Below are positions 52,728-61,652 of a DNA stretch of 64,000 bases, in pieces. Position 1 is the stretch's first letter. Each line of letters begins with the position of its first letter. The stretch spans positions 1,349,390 to 1,413,389 of the forward strand of contig NZ_JAENHK010000010.1 of the NCBI RefSeq assembly GCF_016595215.1, written 5' to 3'. Made by a program: the position numbers and the translations under genes. The notes under the pieces are model-generated. The model was not told the DNA's origin. It made no database searches and was given only the letters and a program-made list of their open reading frames with translations. Source of the stretch: Chryseobacterium paridis (GTDB lineage: Bacteria > Bacteroidota > Bacteroidia > Flavobacteriales > Weeksellaceae).

Positions 52728-54170
52728 TTATTGCTTTATCTGAATAACTGTTGAATATTTTAGCTGTCGACGTTCATCAGGAATTTGAACCTGAATCCGG
52801 TTTCCTTTCTGTTTCCATTGAACCTTTGAGGACAATCCTAAGATTTTCACTGATCTTGGTTTAAAATCCTCAGGTATTGAAAAACTGAGATCAGAAGGAG
52901 ACTGATAATTTGACTGTTCATCAATATGAAAAACATTAATAGTTTTTCCATCTTTGCTTTTAGTGTAATAAAGATCTCCTTCGTGAAAAGGAGCAACAGT
53001 TCTTGTTGCAAAAACAGCGGATTGATTTTTCTCCATCCATCCGGATATTTCTTTTAGCCTTTCATACACTACAGCATCATAATCTCCGTTGGGCCCGGGA
53101 GCAATATTCATGAGATAGTTCCCCCCTCTGGAAATAATTTTAATTAAGGTTTCTATAATTTTCTGGGAAGATTTATAGTTGTCATTGGGTACATATGAAA
53201 AAGAATCTCCCATTGTTATACAGCTCTCCCATGGAATTGAAAGAGGCTGTTCAGGAACTGCCTGCTCAGGGGTAACATAATTTTCCCATTTTCCGGGAAC
53301 TGTTCTATCTACAATGATGATTCCCGGTTGATTGTTACGCGCCATGGCACCGATCTTATCCATATCAATATCCTGTTCCACTTTAATTGTTCTTTGCCAT
53401 TCTACACCCGGATCAATAGTGTTAAAAGGCCGAACCCAACCTCCATCTAACCAGAGAATATCTATTTTACCATAATTTGAAGTGATTTCATTAAGCTGAT
53501 TCAATGTAAATTTCTTAAAATTCGCCCACCTCTCCGGATATTTTTTGGGATCATAATTTACATTTCTGTCTTTTGGAGGAAAATAAGACCACCAGTAATC
53601 ATTGGAATGCCAGTCAGGCTTTGAAAAATAAGCCCCTATTTTAAAACCATCTTTGCGAAAAGTATTAAAAATCTCTTTTGTAACATCCGCTTTTGGACTT
53701 TTGGAAAATGGAGTTTTTGAAGAGGTTATTTTATAATCTGTCTGCTGTGTGTCAAACATACTAAAGCCATCGTGATGTTTTGTAGTAAAAACAACGTATT
53801 TCATTCCAGCTCGTTTGGTCGCATCTGCCCACTTCTGAGGATTGAATTGGCTTGGATTAAAAGTAGTTTGAAGGTTTTCATAATTCTTTACATATTCATT
53901 GTATGTTTCGCCATGTTCTGGTTTGCGTTGGGTCCATGATTCATCTTCAGGACATAAACTCCAGCTTTCAACAATTCCCCATTGACTATAAGTTCCCCAA
54001 TGCATGAAAAGTCCAAATTTCAAATCCTGCCATTCCTCCAGATTTTGTACAACCAAAGGATCAGTAGGCTTTTCGTATCCTTTTGAAACATTGTGTGCCT
54101 GTGAAAAAAAGGCATTAGAAAGAAAAAGTGATGAAAGAATAAGAGCTTTAGTTTTTTGATGGATGGACAT
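52728..54170 (-). CDS. exported alpha-L-fucosidase (GH29)
   Basis: 480 residues with a signal (MSIHQKTKALILSSLFLSNA). GH29 markers: FGLFMHWGTYSQWG, YVVFTTKHHDGFSMFD, and KIDILWLDGGW with the nucleophile Asp near residue 240. A C-terminal beta region (about 390-480) follows. It removes fucose from glycans in the periplasm or outside, fitting a host- or plant-glycan scavenger. No SusC/SusD pair is adjacent, so it is not part of a visible polysaccharide utilisation locus. Confidence 0.9.
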   Translation of the reverse strand: MSIHQKTKALILSSLFLSNAFFSQAHNVSKGYEKPTDPLVVQNLEEWQDLKFGLFMHWGTYSQWGIVESWSLCPEDESWTQRKPEHGETYNEYVKNYENLQTTFNPSQFNPQKWADATKRAGMKYVVFTTKHHDGFSMFDTQQTDYKITSSKTPFSKSPKADVTKEIFNTFRKDGFKIGAYFSKPDWHSNDYWWSYFPPKDRNVNYDPKKYPERWANFKKFTLNQLNEITSNYGKIDILWLDGGWVRPFNTIDPGVEWQRTIKVEQDIDMDKIGAMARNNQPGIIIVDRTVPGKWENYVTPEQAVPEQPLSIPWESCITMGDSFSYVPNDNYKSSQKIIETLIKIISRGGNYLMNIAPGPNGDYDAVVYERLKEISGWMEKNQSAVFATRTVAPFHEGDLYYTKSKDGKTINVFHIDEQSNYQSPSDLSFSIPEDFKPRSVKILGLSSKVQWKQKGNRIQVQIPDERRQLKYSTVIQIKQ

Positions 54171-54239
54171 AAAGAAATACTTTTCGCTAATGTAATCATC
54201 ATTCTATGAACTCACAAAAAATAGTTTTTGATTGAACTT

Positions 54240-54640
54240 GTGATTATTTAACCACAGATTAATCAGATTTGCGCTGATGATTGTGTTCTTTTTTCACTTG
54301 CAGATTTTGCTAATAGAGCAGATTTTTTAATTTTTATCTTTGATAAAAATCTTAGCGCCTTATAAACGCAATACTTATAAAAATGTAGCGTCTTTGCGTT
54401 TAACTATCAGTCATTTGTTTTTTAACGCAAAGATTGATGATGATACAATATAAATCAAGATAGCAAAGAGGAGCTTCGCTTATTAAGCTTGTGGATAAAA
54501 ATCAAAGATTTTTGAAAAGCTTAAGTGTACTTTTATTCAGCATTATACATTAAACTTAAAAACAGCTTACGTGTTTAAAATTTCTGACATTAATACTACA
54601 ATTTGAGATTGCTTTACTTCGACAGGCTCAGCACAAGCAC
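54240..54640. repeat. gene-free intergenic region with repeat-like segments
   Basis: The 541-bp gap 54171-54711 has no credible gene. It holds paired GCGTCTTTGCGTTTAAC / AACGCAAAGA blocks, a TTAACCACAGATTAATCAGA stretch, an AATCAAAGATTTTTGAAAAG segment and ACTTCGACAGGCTCAGCACA. I recognise these as the kind of dispersed intergenic repeats common in flavobacteria; other copies are not in this window. Confidence 0.4.
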
Positions 54641-54711
54641 CACTGGTTCGCAATGACAGAATTTTTAAAAACTTTTATGACTTTTGACTACTTCGAACCT
54701 TCGGTTTGTGG

Positions 54712-55605
54712 TTAGATCAAATCTTGTAATGCAGTATCCATATCTGGATAAGTAAACTGGAAGTTGTTTTTCATCAATATTTCAGGATATACATTTCTGC
54801 TCTTTAATAGTAATTCTGTTTCTGTTTTTAGAAATATAGAAGCCAGCTCTAATTGCCAAACTGGAGCATTCATTCCAAATGGCATTCTTAAACGAGCTCT
54901 TAATTTTTTCATTAGTTCTATATTCGTCAAAGGATTGGGTGCTGTTATGTTAATTGGACCTGAAATATTTTCATTTTCAATGATCCATTCTACCGCACGA
55001 CAAAAATCATCAATATGAATCCAACTTACATTTTGATTTCCATTTCCCTGTTTCCCGCCCAAACCTAATTTTGTTACCTGATAAAGTTTTGGAAAAGCAC
55101 CACCATTTTTACCCAGAACAATTGATGTTCGTAAAGCAACTTTTCTTACACCATTGTTTTCTACTGTAAAGAACTCTTTTTCCCAACTTTTACAAATATT
55201 CATAGAAAAATCATCTCCGATAATTCCATTTTCTTCAGTATTCAAATGCTTTTCGGAATGCACATAAATGGTTGCTGAACTTGCATTGAGCCAAACTTTA
55301 GGTTTATGTATGCATTGGTCAAGAGCTTCCTGAAGTACTTTTGTGCTTTCAATTCTTGAAGAATAAATTTCCTGCTTATTTCTGTCAGAATAGCGACAAT
55401 CTACAGATTTGCCTGCAAGATTAATGAGAACATCTGCATTTTCGAGAACATTGCTCCATTCACCAAGATTTTTTGCATCCCAATAAATATCACTTTCTCG
55501 CTTTGCATTTCGGGTTAGAATATAAACCTGATTTCCTTTTTCTTCGAAATACTTTTTCAAGTTTTTTCCGAGAAAGCCAGTTCCAGCTGCTATTATTATT
55601 TTCAT
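54712..55605 (-). CDS. TIGR01777-family NAD(P)-dependent epimerase-like protein
   Basis: 297 residues: Rossmann start MKIIIAAGTGFLGKNLKKYF (GxxGFLG), VLINLAGKSVDCRY, NASSATIYVH and SWIHIDDFCRAVEWII are standard for SDR39U1/TIGR01777. The C-terminal DUF1731 helical part is present. The first glycine motif is IAAGTGFLG, slightly altered from GGTGFLG. Its substrate is unknown. Last gene of the run 57997-54712, 48 bp after the DUF2071 gene. Confidence 0.88.
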   Translation of the reverse strand: MKIIIAAGTGFLGKNLKKYFEEKGNQVYILTRNAKRESDIYWDAKNLGEWSNVLENADVLINLAGKSVDCRYSDRNKQEIYSSRIESTKVLQEALDQCIHKPKVWLNASSATIYVHSEKHLNTEENGIIGDDFSMNICKSWEKEFFTVENNGVRKVALRTSIVLGKNGGAFPKLYQVTKLGLGGKQGNGNQNVSWIHIDDFCRAVEWIIENENISGPINITAPNPLTNIELMKKLRARLRMPFGMNAPVWQLELASIFLKTETELLLKSRNVYPEILMKNNFQFTYPDMDTALQDLI

Positions 55606-55653
55606 TGGTTTAGGGTTTAGGGAAGTTTCCGTTTTTTTGGAAACATTAATGAT

Positions 55654-56358
55654 TTAAACTATATATTTTTTAACTTTCACTTCAATTTCAGAGCCTTCTG
55701 CAAGCATCACTGAAATGGGTTTCTGGTCTTTTAAAAATTCAAATTCTTTTCCATAGACTCTATAAAAGTCAATTTCAAGTTGATAGTTTTCAACAATATG
55801 ATAATTCCATTGTGGATGAGAGACTTTATATTCAGACGTTCTATTTCCTCTTTTGGTAAAACCATAATAATGCTCCGTAATAAATTCAAATTCAGAATTA
55901 CTTTTCATTGGTAGAGCATCATTGCCTGCTGTAAGCTCAATAGAATGCCAGTTTTTATCTTTCCATGAATATTTAATTAATAATTTATTATCTTTTTGTT
56001 GAATCTTATTTTTCATCTGCATCGTCTCATAATTCTCTTTGTAAATAGAGTTTGCCACAAAACTTAAGGCTGGTTTCGGAACGATCTCTTTTATAAAAAC
56101 GACACCTCTCTTCCATCCATTTTTTTCTCTCTTTCTAACGTAAAACCTAAGATTAACCTCTTCGAAGTCGCGGTGAAAAGGAATTGGAAATCCTAATAGT
56201 TTAGTATTTAAAAACATAAAGCCAACCAAGCTTACATAACATCTTCCATTATAGAAATCGAGTTCAGTACCTTCTGGAAGGTATTTTAATAAGATCTTTG
56301 GATCTGTTTCGTAATTGATAATGGCAAGCTTACGCCATTCTGCTTTTAGAAAGTTCAT
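55654..56358 (-). CDS. DUF2071 (YqjF-like) protein
   Basis: 234 residues. MNFLKAEWRKLAIINYETDP, LLKYLPEGTELDFYNGRCYV and SLVGFMFLNTKLLGFPIPFH are typical of the YqjF/DUF2071 family, compact beta-barrel proteins of unknown chemistry, often grouped with SRPBCC and epimerase genes. It overlaps the SRPBCC gene by four bases, so it is translationally coupled. Cytoplasmic. Confidence 0.85.
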   Translation of the reverse strand: MNFLKAEWRKLAIINYETDPKILLKYLPEGTELDFYNGRCYVSLVGFMFLNTKLLGFPIPFHRDFEEVNLRFYVRKREKNGWKRGVVFIKEIVPKPALSFVANSIYKENYETMQMKNKIQQKDNKLLIKYSWKDKNWHSIELTAGNDALPMKSNSEFEFITEHYYGFTKRGNRTSEYKVSHPQWNYHIVENYQLEIDFYRVYGKEFEFLKDQKPISVMLAEGSEIEVKVKKYIV

Positions 56359-56804
56359 AATTCTGCTGTTTTTTTAATGATCCTATTTCTCTCCAATAAA
56401 AACCTTGTGAGATAATTTTTTAGAAATACCCTATTGAAAAGTTTTCCAACAATTCCAAGTGGAGATTCAAATTCGAGTATATCTATCATTATTGTGTTTT
56501 TATCATCCTTTTTAAAAATGTGCTGATGTCTAAAAGATGCAAAAGTTCCTTTCAACATAATATCAGTAAATTCAGAGGGTCTTTCCATACTAATGATTTT
56601 TGAGGTATGGGTTTGATCGAATCCTAAATGCTTTGCTCTCCAGGTTACAGTCTCATTCAAACCAATTAATCCGCTTGTATGTCCTGCAATAGCTTTTTCC
56701 TGAGATTTGAATGTTGACCTCTGATGGAGGTCAATATCTCGTGCTAAATCAAAAACTATATGGATATCTGCCTTGATGATTGTTTCTAAATAAATTCTAG
56801 ACAT
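56355..56804 (-). CDS. SRPBCC-family (START-like) protein
   Basis: 149 residues. MSRIYLETIIKADIHIVFDL, ARDIDLHQRST and MLKGTFASFRHQHIFKKDDK show the SRPBCC hydrophobic-cavity fold (polyketide cyclase/lipid transfer type). Coupled on both sides: overlaps of four bases with the DUF2071 gene and eight with the DCC gene. It probably binds a hydrophobic small molecule shared with its neighbours. Confidence 0.82.
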   Translation of the reverse strand: MSRIYLETIIKADIHIVFDLARDIDLHQRSTFKSQEKAIAGHTSGLIGLNETVTWRAKHLGFDQTHTSKIISMERPSEFTDIMLKGTFASFRHQHIFKKDDKNTIMIDILEFESPLGIVGKLFNRVFLKNYLTRFLLERNRIIKKTAEL

Positions 56805-57609
56805 ACCAGTATATTAAAGTAATTAAAACAACTGTTCTGTAAATGATCCAGCTTACGGTTGGCAAAGCGTTTAATCTTAATATTTTACATCTTCTCCAGT
56901 GTTCTAAAAGCATAACAGAAACAACAATTCCAAAATAGATAATACAAAAAGCTGAGCTGAGGTTCATGAACAATACAGGTATTAAAAGCAGTGTTCCAAT
57001 CAAAGAAACAGTCATCATATTCCCGATGTAATCCCAGGTTTTGTCTTTTAAATAAGTCTTTAAAAATATAATTTGCCATCCAATCTGACCTAAACAAATC
57101 AGAAATTCTCTTAGAAAATGATGTTCTAAATTCAGACCTAATTTAGCCGTAAAAACACTTAAAACAAAGGCTGAGAAGAATACAACGAATCCAATATAGC
57201 TCAATCTATAGCCTAGATTAAAATCAGGAATACATGATTGTTTTTTATCATCAATTGGGGATGGGATAATTTGTTTTCTATTATAAGAAACAAAAGAATA
57301 TAGCTTTTTAAAAAACCAGTACAAAGGCTTTATTCTCGCTATCTTTTCCAATGCCGGAAATGAATTCCCTATGATGATAAGTAAACTATCCAAACCATAA
57401 ACCACTTCATTTTTATTATGATCAACCAAAGCAATTTCATTTTTTGCACGGTTAAAATCAATAATTGATTTGTTCTTAGAAGTCATTTCACTAAAGGCTT
57501 CTCTCCCATTATAATCAAGCATTCCGCATTTTGTAAAACCTTTAGAATAGATATTACACATTGGGCATTCATTATCGTAGATGAGCGTGTGGTTTTTTAG
57601 CGTTTTCAT
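56797..57609 (-). CDS. DCC (DUF393) thiol oxidoreductase-like protein with membrane domain
   Basis: 270 residues. The N-terminal DCC motif DNECPMCN (Cys15, Cys18) heads a thioredoxin-like domain (about 1-115). The C-terminal half has four to five membrane helices (LSYIGFVVFFSAFVLSVFTA and others). DCC proteins carry DxxCxxC where Cys may be redox active. The gene overlaps the next upstream membrane protein gene by 38 bp. The membrane extension is unusual for the simple DUF393 proteins and may anchor it. Confidence 0.75.
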   Translation of the reverse strand: MKTLKNHTLIYDNECPMCNIYSKGFTKCGMLDYNGREAFSEMTSKNKSIIDFNRAKNEIALVDHNKNEVVYGLDSLLIIIGNSFPALEKIARIKPLYWFFKKLYSFVSYNRKQIIPSPIDDKKQSCIPDFNLGYRLSYIGFVVFFSAFVLSVFTAKLGLNLEHHFLREFLICLGQIGWQIIFLKTYLKDKTWDYIGNMMTVSLIGTLLLIPVLFMNLSSAFCIIYFGIVVSVMLLEHWRRCKILRLNALPTVSWIIYRTVVLITLIYWYV

Positions 57610-57997
57610 AACTGTTAATTTTTAGATTTTTATTTTTAAAAACTAGATAACTATCTACTAAATAAAGAATCGCCATTATTGGACTGTAGAAAAAAGACAA
57701 TACTATAATTACAATAAAAATGAAAGCAATAAAGTTTATGCTTCCAAAAACAGCTAAACCCAAGATTGATGGAAATATGGGCAAAATTAAATAGCCATAA
57801 ACCTTAAATAATAGTGATTTGTTGTATACATAAAAATATCTAACGAGGTAGCTTATTGATTGTGATATTCCTACTATAAAATAAAATAGATAAATAATTT
57901 TTTCATTATTATTTATTAACCCAATTAATACGACACTTGAAGTAATAATAAAAACTATAAGTTGTACATAGAAATCATATTTAAAGAAATTTGTCAT
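57572..57997 (-). CDS. membrane protein (141 residues), first gene of the five-gene operon
   Basis: Four predicted spans (FYVQLIVFIITSSVVLIGLI, IIYLFYFIVGISQSISYLV, VYGYLILPIFPSILGLAVF, FIAFIFIVIIVLSFFYSPIM), short loops, basic tail. No family recognised. It lies 92 bp downstream of the 18-bp operator-like repeat at 58089-58106 and heads the chain of coupled genes ending at 54712. Confidence 0.65.
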   Translation of the reverse strand: MTNFFKYDFYVQLIVFIITSSVVLIGLINNNEKIIYLFYFIVGISQSISYLVRYFYVYNKSLLFKVYGYLILPIFPSILGLAVFGSINFIAFIFIVIIVLSFFYSPIMAILYLVDSYLVFKNKNLKINSYENAKKPHAHLR

Positions 57998-58088
57998 GTT
58001 AATGGATTTTAAAATGTTGTCTTTTTATTTTTTCTGAAATAGAAAATCAGAAATAAATGAATGATTAAATTTTTCATAATTATTATAT

Positions 58089-58106
58089 TTTCAATAATTT
58101 TTGAAA
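58089..58106. promoter_or_regulatory. operator-like repeat TTTCAA-N6-TTGAAA, copy 1
   Basis: The exact 18-mer TTTCAATAATTTTTGAAA, upstream of the five-gene operon. The same 18 bases occur at 59397-59414, upstream of the GbsR/MarR-type regulator gene. Confidence 0.6.
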
Positions 58107-58119
58107 GTTTATTTGAAAT

Positions 58120-58140
58120 AAAAAAGGATATGCATCCTTT
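58120..58140 (-). terminator. terminator of the regulator/lipoprotein transcript
   Basis: AAAGGAT (58123-58129) pairs with ATCCTTT (58134-58140); minus-strand T run follows. It separates the lipoprotein gene from the next operon. Confidence 0.6.
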
Positions 58141-58146
58141 CTCTTA

Positions 58147-58836
58147 TTACAAATTATTCTTCTTTAGATAATTTGATATTTTATTATACAAATGAAAATT
58201 ACAAGTTCCATCAATAATTGTATCCGCCTTCCCTCTGTTTTCAAAAACATACCTATCGGATGTTGTGCACCCTCCATCTTGAGGTACCTGACGTATTCTG
58301 TTTTCGATACTAATGAAATAAGCAAGCTCATCTTTGTCTAATTTCTTTGATCTTTGACCTCTTCGTACAAAATAATCATCCCCTATATTTTCAAGAATCA
58401 CAGAATCTGAATTATGGTGAAAACAGCCATTCGAATTATAGATTAACTTTACTTTAGAGTCACGCAAACTCTCAAATGCCAAATTTGCAATCTTTTTAAT
58501 TGACTTATCAGGATTAATGCTTACTCTATAATTTTTTGCCTCATCAACAACCTGTTCTTCTTTCATTTTATCTCCAAAAAGATTAGTGTAAACAAACGTG
58601 TACTTTCCCTCTTCAATACTATCAATTTTAATTCTTTGATTTAAGCTGAAAGCATATTTATCTGTCTTCAAAATCTTAAAAACTTTATTATTTTTCAGAA
58701 TTTTAATTTCAGAAAGATTATAGAACCTCTTATCTGATTCGTCTACGCTTTCTATATTTATATCAAAACTTGCAGACACCTCTTTTTGACAGCTTGTCAC
58801 ACTTGCTAATAAAAGTAATAGAATACTCTTTTTCAT
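58147..58836 (-). CDS. lipoprotein of unknown function (229 residues)
   Basis: The signal MKKSILLLLLASVTSC gives lipid-modified Cys16. The mature part has two regions: an N-terminal beta-like part (SASFDINIESVDESDKRFYN) and a C-terminal part with a Cys pair (NSNGCFHHNSD; DGGCTTSD). No known domain. It starts 7 bp after the GbsR-type gene stop, so the two are cotranscribed. Probably an envelope protein under that regulator. Confidence 0.7.
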   Translation of the reverse strand: MKKSILLLLLASVTSCQKEVSASFDINIESVDESDKRFYNLSEIKILKNNKVFKILKTDKYAFSLNQRIKIDSIEEGKYTFVYTNLFGDKMKEEQVVDEAKNYRVSINPDKSIKKIANLAFESLRDSKVKLIYNSNGCFHHNSDSVILENIGDDYFVRRGQRSKKLDKDELAYFISIENRIRQVPQDGGCTTSDRYVFENRGKADTIIDGTCNFHLYNKISNYLKKNNL

Positions 58837-58843
58837 TCTTTTG

Positions 58844-59347
58844 TTACTTTAATAAATTAGTGATCTTCCCAACCAGCCAGTGATCATCACTTTTAATCGC
58901 CAGATCCATAATATTATTGATCTTTCCAGTTACTGAGCTAAAATCCTGCATCAATTTGATAAACTCTTTAGCCTCGTCTGAATCATTATCTTCAATATTT
59001 TTGAGTTCCTCTAAAAAAGATATCACAGGTTCTATTTCTCTCTTTCTACGCTCTTTAGTAATTTGTTTAAACAAAAACCAAACATCTTTTTCTGCAGTGA
59101 AGTACTCCTTTCTATCTCCTTTTACAAATTCTTTCTTTACGATTCCCCAATCTATTAAAGCTCGTAAATTCATATTGGCATTTCCTCTTGAAATTTCAAG
59201 TTGCTCCATTACCTCATCAGTAGATAAAGGTTTGCCACTTGCCAGAAGTAATGCATGAACCTGCGCCATAGTACGGTTGATCCCCCAATTGGTAGCAAAC
59301 GTTCCCCATGTCTGAATGTATTTTTCTTTAGCTTCTGAAAGTTGCAT
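58844..59347 (-). CDS. GbsR/MarR-family transcription regulator
   Basis: 167 residues. Winged helix: TMAQVHALLLASGKPLSTDE, VMEQLEISRGNANMNLRALI, WGIVKKEFVKGDRKEYF. The C-terminal helices are acidic (ELKNIEDNDSDEAKEFIKLM), as in GbsR-like members that dimerise. The same 18-bp inverted repeat upstream of its own start and of the operon at 57997 suggests it controls both. Ligand unknown. Confidence 0.88.
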   Translation of the reverse strand: MQLSEAKEKYIQTWGTFATNWGINRTMAQVHALLLASGKPLSTDEVMEQLEISRGNANMNLRALIDWGIVKKEFVKGDRKEYFTAEKDVWFLFKQITKERRKREIEPVISFLEELKNIEDNDSDEAKEFIKLMQDFSSVTGKINNIMDLAIKSDDHWLVGKITNLLK

Positions 59348-59382
59348 TTTGTTTTCTTTTGAATTTCTATTACAAATGTAAT

Positions 59383-59414
59383 AATAATTTTTGAACTTTC
59401 AATAATTTTTGAAA
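59383..59414. promoter_or_regulatory. operator-like repeat upstream of the regulator gene, copy 2
   Basis: TTTCAATAATTTTTGAAA at 59397-59414, preceded by a second AATAATTTTTGAA (59383-59395) 18 bp upstream. It lies 50 bp from the regulator start, between it and the divergent C1 peptidase gene. Confidence 0.6.
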
Positions 59415-59558
59415 ATTAATTTTAAACCATGGAAATTATTTCAATTCTTAAATTTTTTTTTCTTTAATATTATACTTTTATTTATTAATAAATTTAACCT
59501 TTTCCCCTGTAACAAATCTCTAATTACAACGACTACTAAAATAATAATCTTTATAGTA

Positions 59559-60761
59559 ATGAAATATAACAAAATTGCATCATTACTTTTTGTTTTGTCT
59601 GCAGGAAGTATGATGTTCGCACAAGATGACTTGATCAACAAGTTAAAAAACAATCAATCACAAAATGCCAATTTTAAATTTACCACACTAAAAGATGTTG
59701 GTGCCACTTCGGTAAAGAATCAGGGATCTTCAGGAACATGTTGGAGCTATTCAGGAAACTCTTTCTTAGAGTCTGAAATGCAGCGTATGGGTAAAAAGCC
59801 AGTTGATCTTGCTGAAATTTTCACTGCAAGAAATTCTTATCATGATAAAGCTAAATTGTTTGTTCTGAACAATGGAGCAATCAGCTGGGGAGACGGAGGA
59901 GAATTACATGATGTAATCAACATGTATAAAAAGTATGGTGCTGTTCCACAAGAAGTTTACACAGGTCTTAAAGCTGGACAAACTGTCAACAACTTCAAAG
60001 AAATGCAAGATAAACTAAAGACTGTATTGGATAGTTTGGTACAGGCTTCATCAAAAGGTAAGCTTTCTGACAACTGGATGTCTTCAGTAGATGCTATTTT
60101 AGATGAATATCTTGGAAAAGTTCCAACTAACTTTACCTATAATGGGAAATCTTACACTCCAAAAACATTTGCTAATGAAGTCGTAGGAATTAACCCTGAA
60201 GATTATGTAGAACTATCTTCATACAAAGATTATCCTTATTTTCAGAAATTTGTAAATCCAATTCCAGATAACTGGAGCCATGATTCTGATTGGAATATTC
60301 CAATGACAGATTTGACTGCTATTGTAGACAACGCTGTATCTAAAGGATATTCTGTGGGTTGGGCAACGGATGTTTCTGAACCTTATTTTTCATACAAAAA
60401 TGGGGTTGCTTATGTTCCAGATGTAGATTTGGATCAAATTACTCCTGAAGTAAAAAAAGAACTGTTTACAGAGCCGAAAAAAGACAAAACGATCACTGAA
60501 GATATGCGTCAGAAAGCTCTTAATAATCTTTCTACAACAGATGATCACGGTATGCACATTGTTGGATTGGCCAAAGATCAGAGTGGAAAAGAATATTATA
60601 TGGTTAAAAACTCCTGGGGTGTAACCAATGATTTTGAAGGATACATTTATGTAACAAGACCATATGTAGAATATAAGTCAACTGCTATTTTAGTTCATAA
60701 AAATGCAATCCCAAAAAATATTTTAAAGCAATTAAAGCCTTCTAAAAATATTGGTTTATAG
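59559..60761 (+). CDS. exported papain-like C1 peptidase (bleomycin hydrolase type)
   Basis: 400 residues from ATG 59559, which gives the signal MKYNKIASLLFVLSAGSMMF; the ATG at 59409 adds 50 improbable residues. Catalytic Cys61 in SSGTCWSYSG, His330 in DDHGMHIVG and Asn351 in VKNSWG. The order and insertions (DDHGMH rather than HAV) match the PepC/bleomycin-hydrolase branch, but with an export signal. It probably degrades peptides in the periplasm or outside. Confidence 0.88.
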   Translation: MKYNKIASLLFVLSAGSMMFAQDDLINKLKNNQSQNANFKFTTLKDVGATSVKNQGSSGTCWSYSGNSFLESEMQRMGKKPVDLAEIFTARNSYHDKAKLFVLNNGAISWGDGGELHDVINMYKKYGAVPQEVYTGLKAGQTVNNFKEMQDKLKTVLDSLVQASSKGKLSDNWMSSVDAILDEYLGKVPTNFTYNGKSYTPKTFANEVVGINPEDYVELSSYKDYPYFQKFVNPIPDNWSHDSDWNIPMTDLTAIVDNAVSKGYSVGWATDVSEPYFSYKNGVAYVPDVDLDQITPEVKKELFTEPKKDKTITEDMRQKALNNLSTTDDHGMHIVGLAKDQSGKEYYMVKNSWGVTNDFEGYIYVTRPYVEYKSTAILVHKNAIPKNILKQLKPSKNIGL

Positions 60762-60815
60762 AAAATCACTTTTGTCATTTGATATGACAATTTTAGATAT
60801 TTAAATCTGTTAAAA

Positions 60816-60852
60816 AAAGCTGCTCTCAGAATTTCTAAGAGCAGCTTTTATT
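60816..60852 (+). terminator. terminator of the C1 peptidase gene
   Basis: AAAGCTGCTCT pairs with AGAGCAGCTTT, followed by TATTTT. It also faces the convergent ASCH gene. Confidence 0.8.
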
Positions 60853-60863
60853 TTGTAAACTCA

Positions 60864-61343
60864 TCAGAATTGAAAAGGCTCTGCATATACTACTTTGAAA
60901 TATTCGCATACCAATGGAGTTTCCATTGTAGGTTCCTTGTTAATGCGCTCACATTCCGACTGTATATATTCCCAATATATTTCACGCCAGCTCTCTAACG
61001 TTCTATCTCCCTCCCCACTGTCAAAAGCAAACTTGGTTCCCACTTCCTTGAATGGAACAATTGATATTTCTTTTGTTTGAATTACACAAACCGGCATCTC
61101 ATTGGAGTCTGTTATGATATTAAATTCTCCGATAGAAGGGATTGGATTATTTTCTGATTCATATACCCACAAAAGCGAACCTGTTGCAGTTTTAATTCCG
61201 GCTGTAACAAGCTTTGCGATAGATGAAGCATCCTCTTTTCCACCAAAATGAAAAGAACCACACAATTCTAAATCCGGAGAAGATTTTTCTTTTAAACTAT
61301 CTATAAACTGATTCCAGTAAGATGCTATGTAATCTAAAGGCAT
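60864..61343 (-). CDS. ASCH-domain protein
   Basis: 159 residues. ASCH features: LVTAGIKTATGSLLWVYESE (the GxKxATxS block), IPSIGEFNIITDSNEMPVCV, IQTKEISIVPF and WREIYWEYIQSECERINKEP. The family binds RNA or modified bases; single-domain members such as YqfB can be amidohydrolases. It is soluble and alone. Specific function unknown. Confidence 0.88.
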   Translation of the reverse strand: MPLDYIASYWNQFIDSLKEKSSPDLELCGSFHFGGKEDASSIAKLVTAGIKTATGSLLWVYESENNPIPSIGEFNIITDSNEMPVCVIQTKEISIVPFKEVGTKFAFDSGEGDRTLESWREIYWEYIQSECERINKEPTMETPLVCEYFKVVYAEPFQF

Positions 61344-61436
61344 AATGTTAATTTAAACCGCAAATTTAAGAATTAAATCCCTTATGTAAGAATTAATAAA
61401 ATATTAAAAAGGCAATTCCAGTGAAGTCAAAAATAT

Positions 61437-61444
61437 TATATTTG
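61437..61444 (+). promoter_or_regulatory. candidate promoter (-7 box TATATTTG) of GG peptide 5
   Basis: Exact TAnnTTTG, 27 bp before ATG 61471. The -33 region has no obvious TTTG. Confidence 0.5.
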
Positions 61445-61470
61445 TAGCTTAATCAACAAATTAAAGAAAT

Positions 61471-61632
61471 ATGAAAAATCTAAAAAAATTATCTAAAGAT
61501 GATTTAAAGGGACTTAACGGAGGGAATCCACCAGATTGCACAGAAGGAATTACTTGCTATCATCCACGTAAAAATGGTATGCCTGGTTATTGGACGTGCA
61601 ATGTAGGATTGACTGAATGCCCTGAAGACTAA
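61471..61632 (+). CDS. orphan double-glycine leader peptide 5 with four cysteines (53 residues)
   Basis: Leader MKNLKKLSKDDLKGLNGG (18 residues), core NPPDCTEGITCYHPRKNGMP and GYWTCNVGLTECPED. Four Cys, as in peptide 4, in an acidic, Pro-rich core. The first 8 residues of the leader match peptide 4. A strong hairpin terminator follows within 25 bp, so it is a single-gene unit. Likely exported by the C39 system; could be a bacteriocin, signal or envelope peptide. Confidence 0.78.
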   Translation: MKNLKKLSKDDLKGLNGGNPPDCTEGITCYHPRKNGMPGYWTCNVGLTECPED

Positions 61633-61652
61633 TCAATCATAGCTACAATAAA

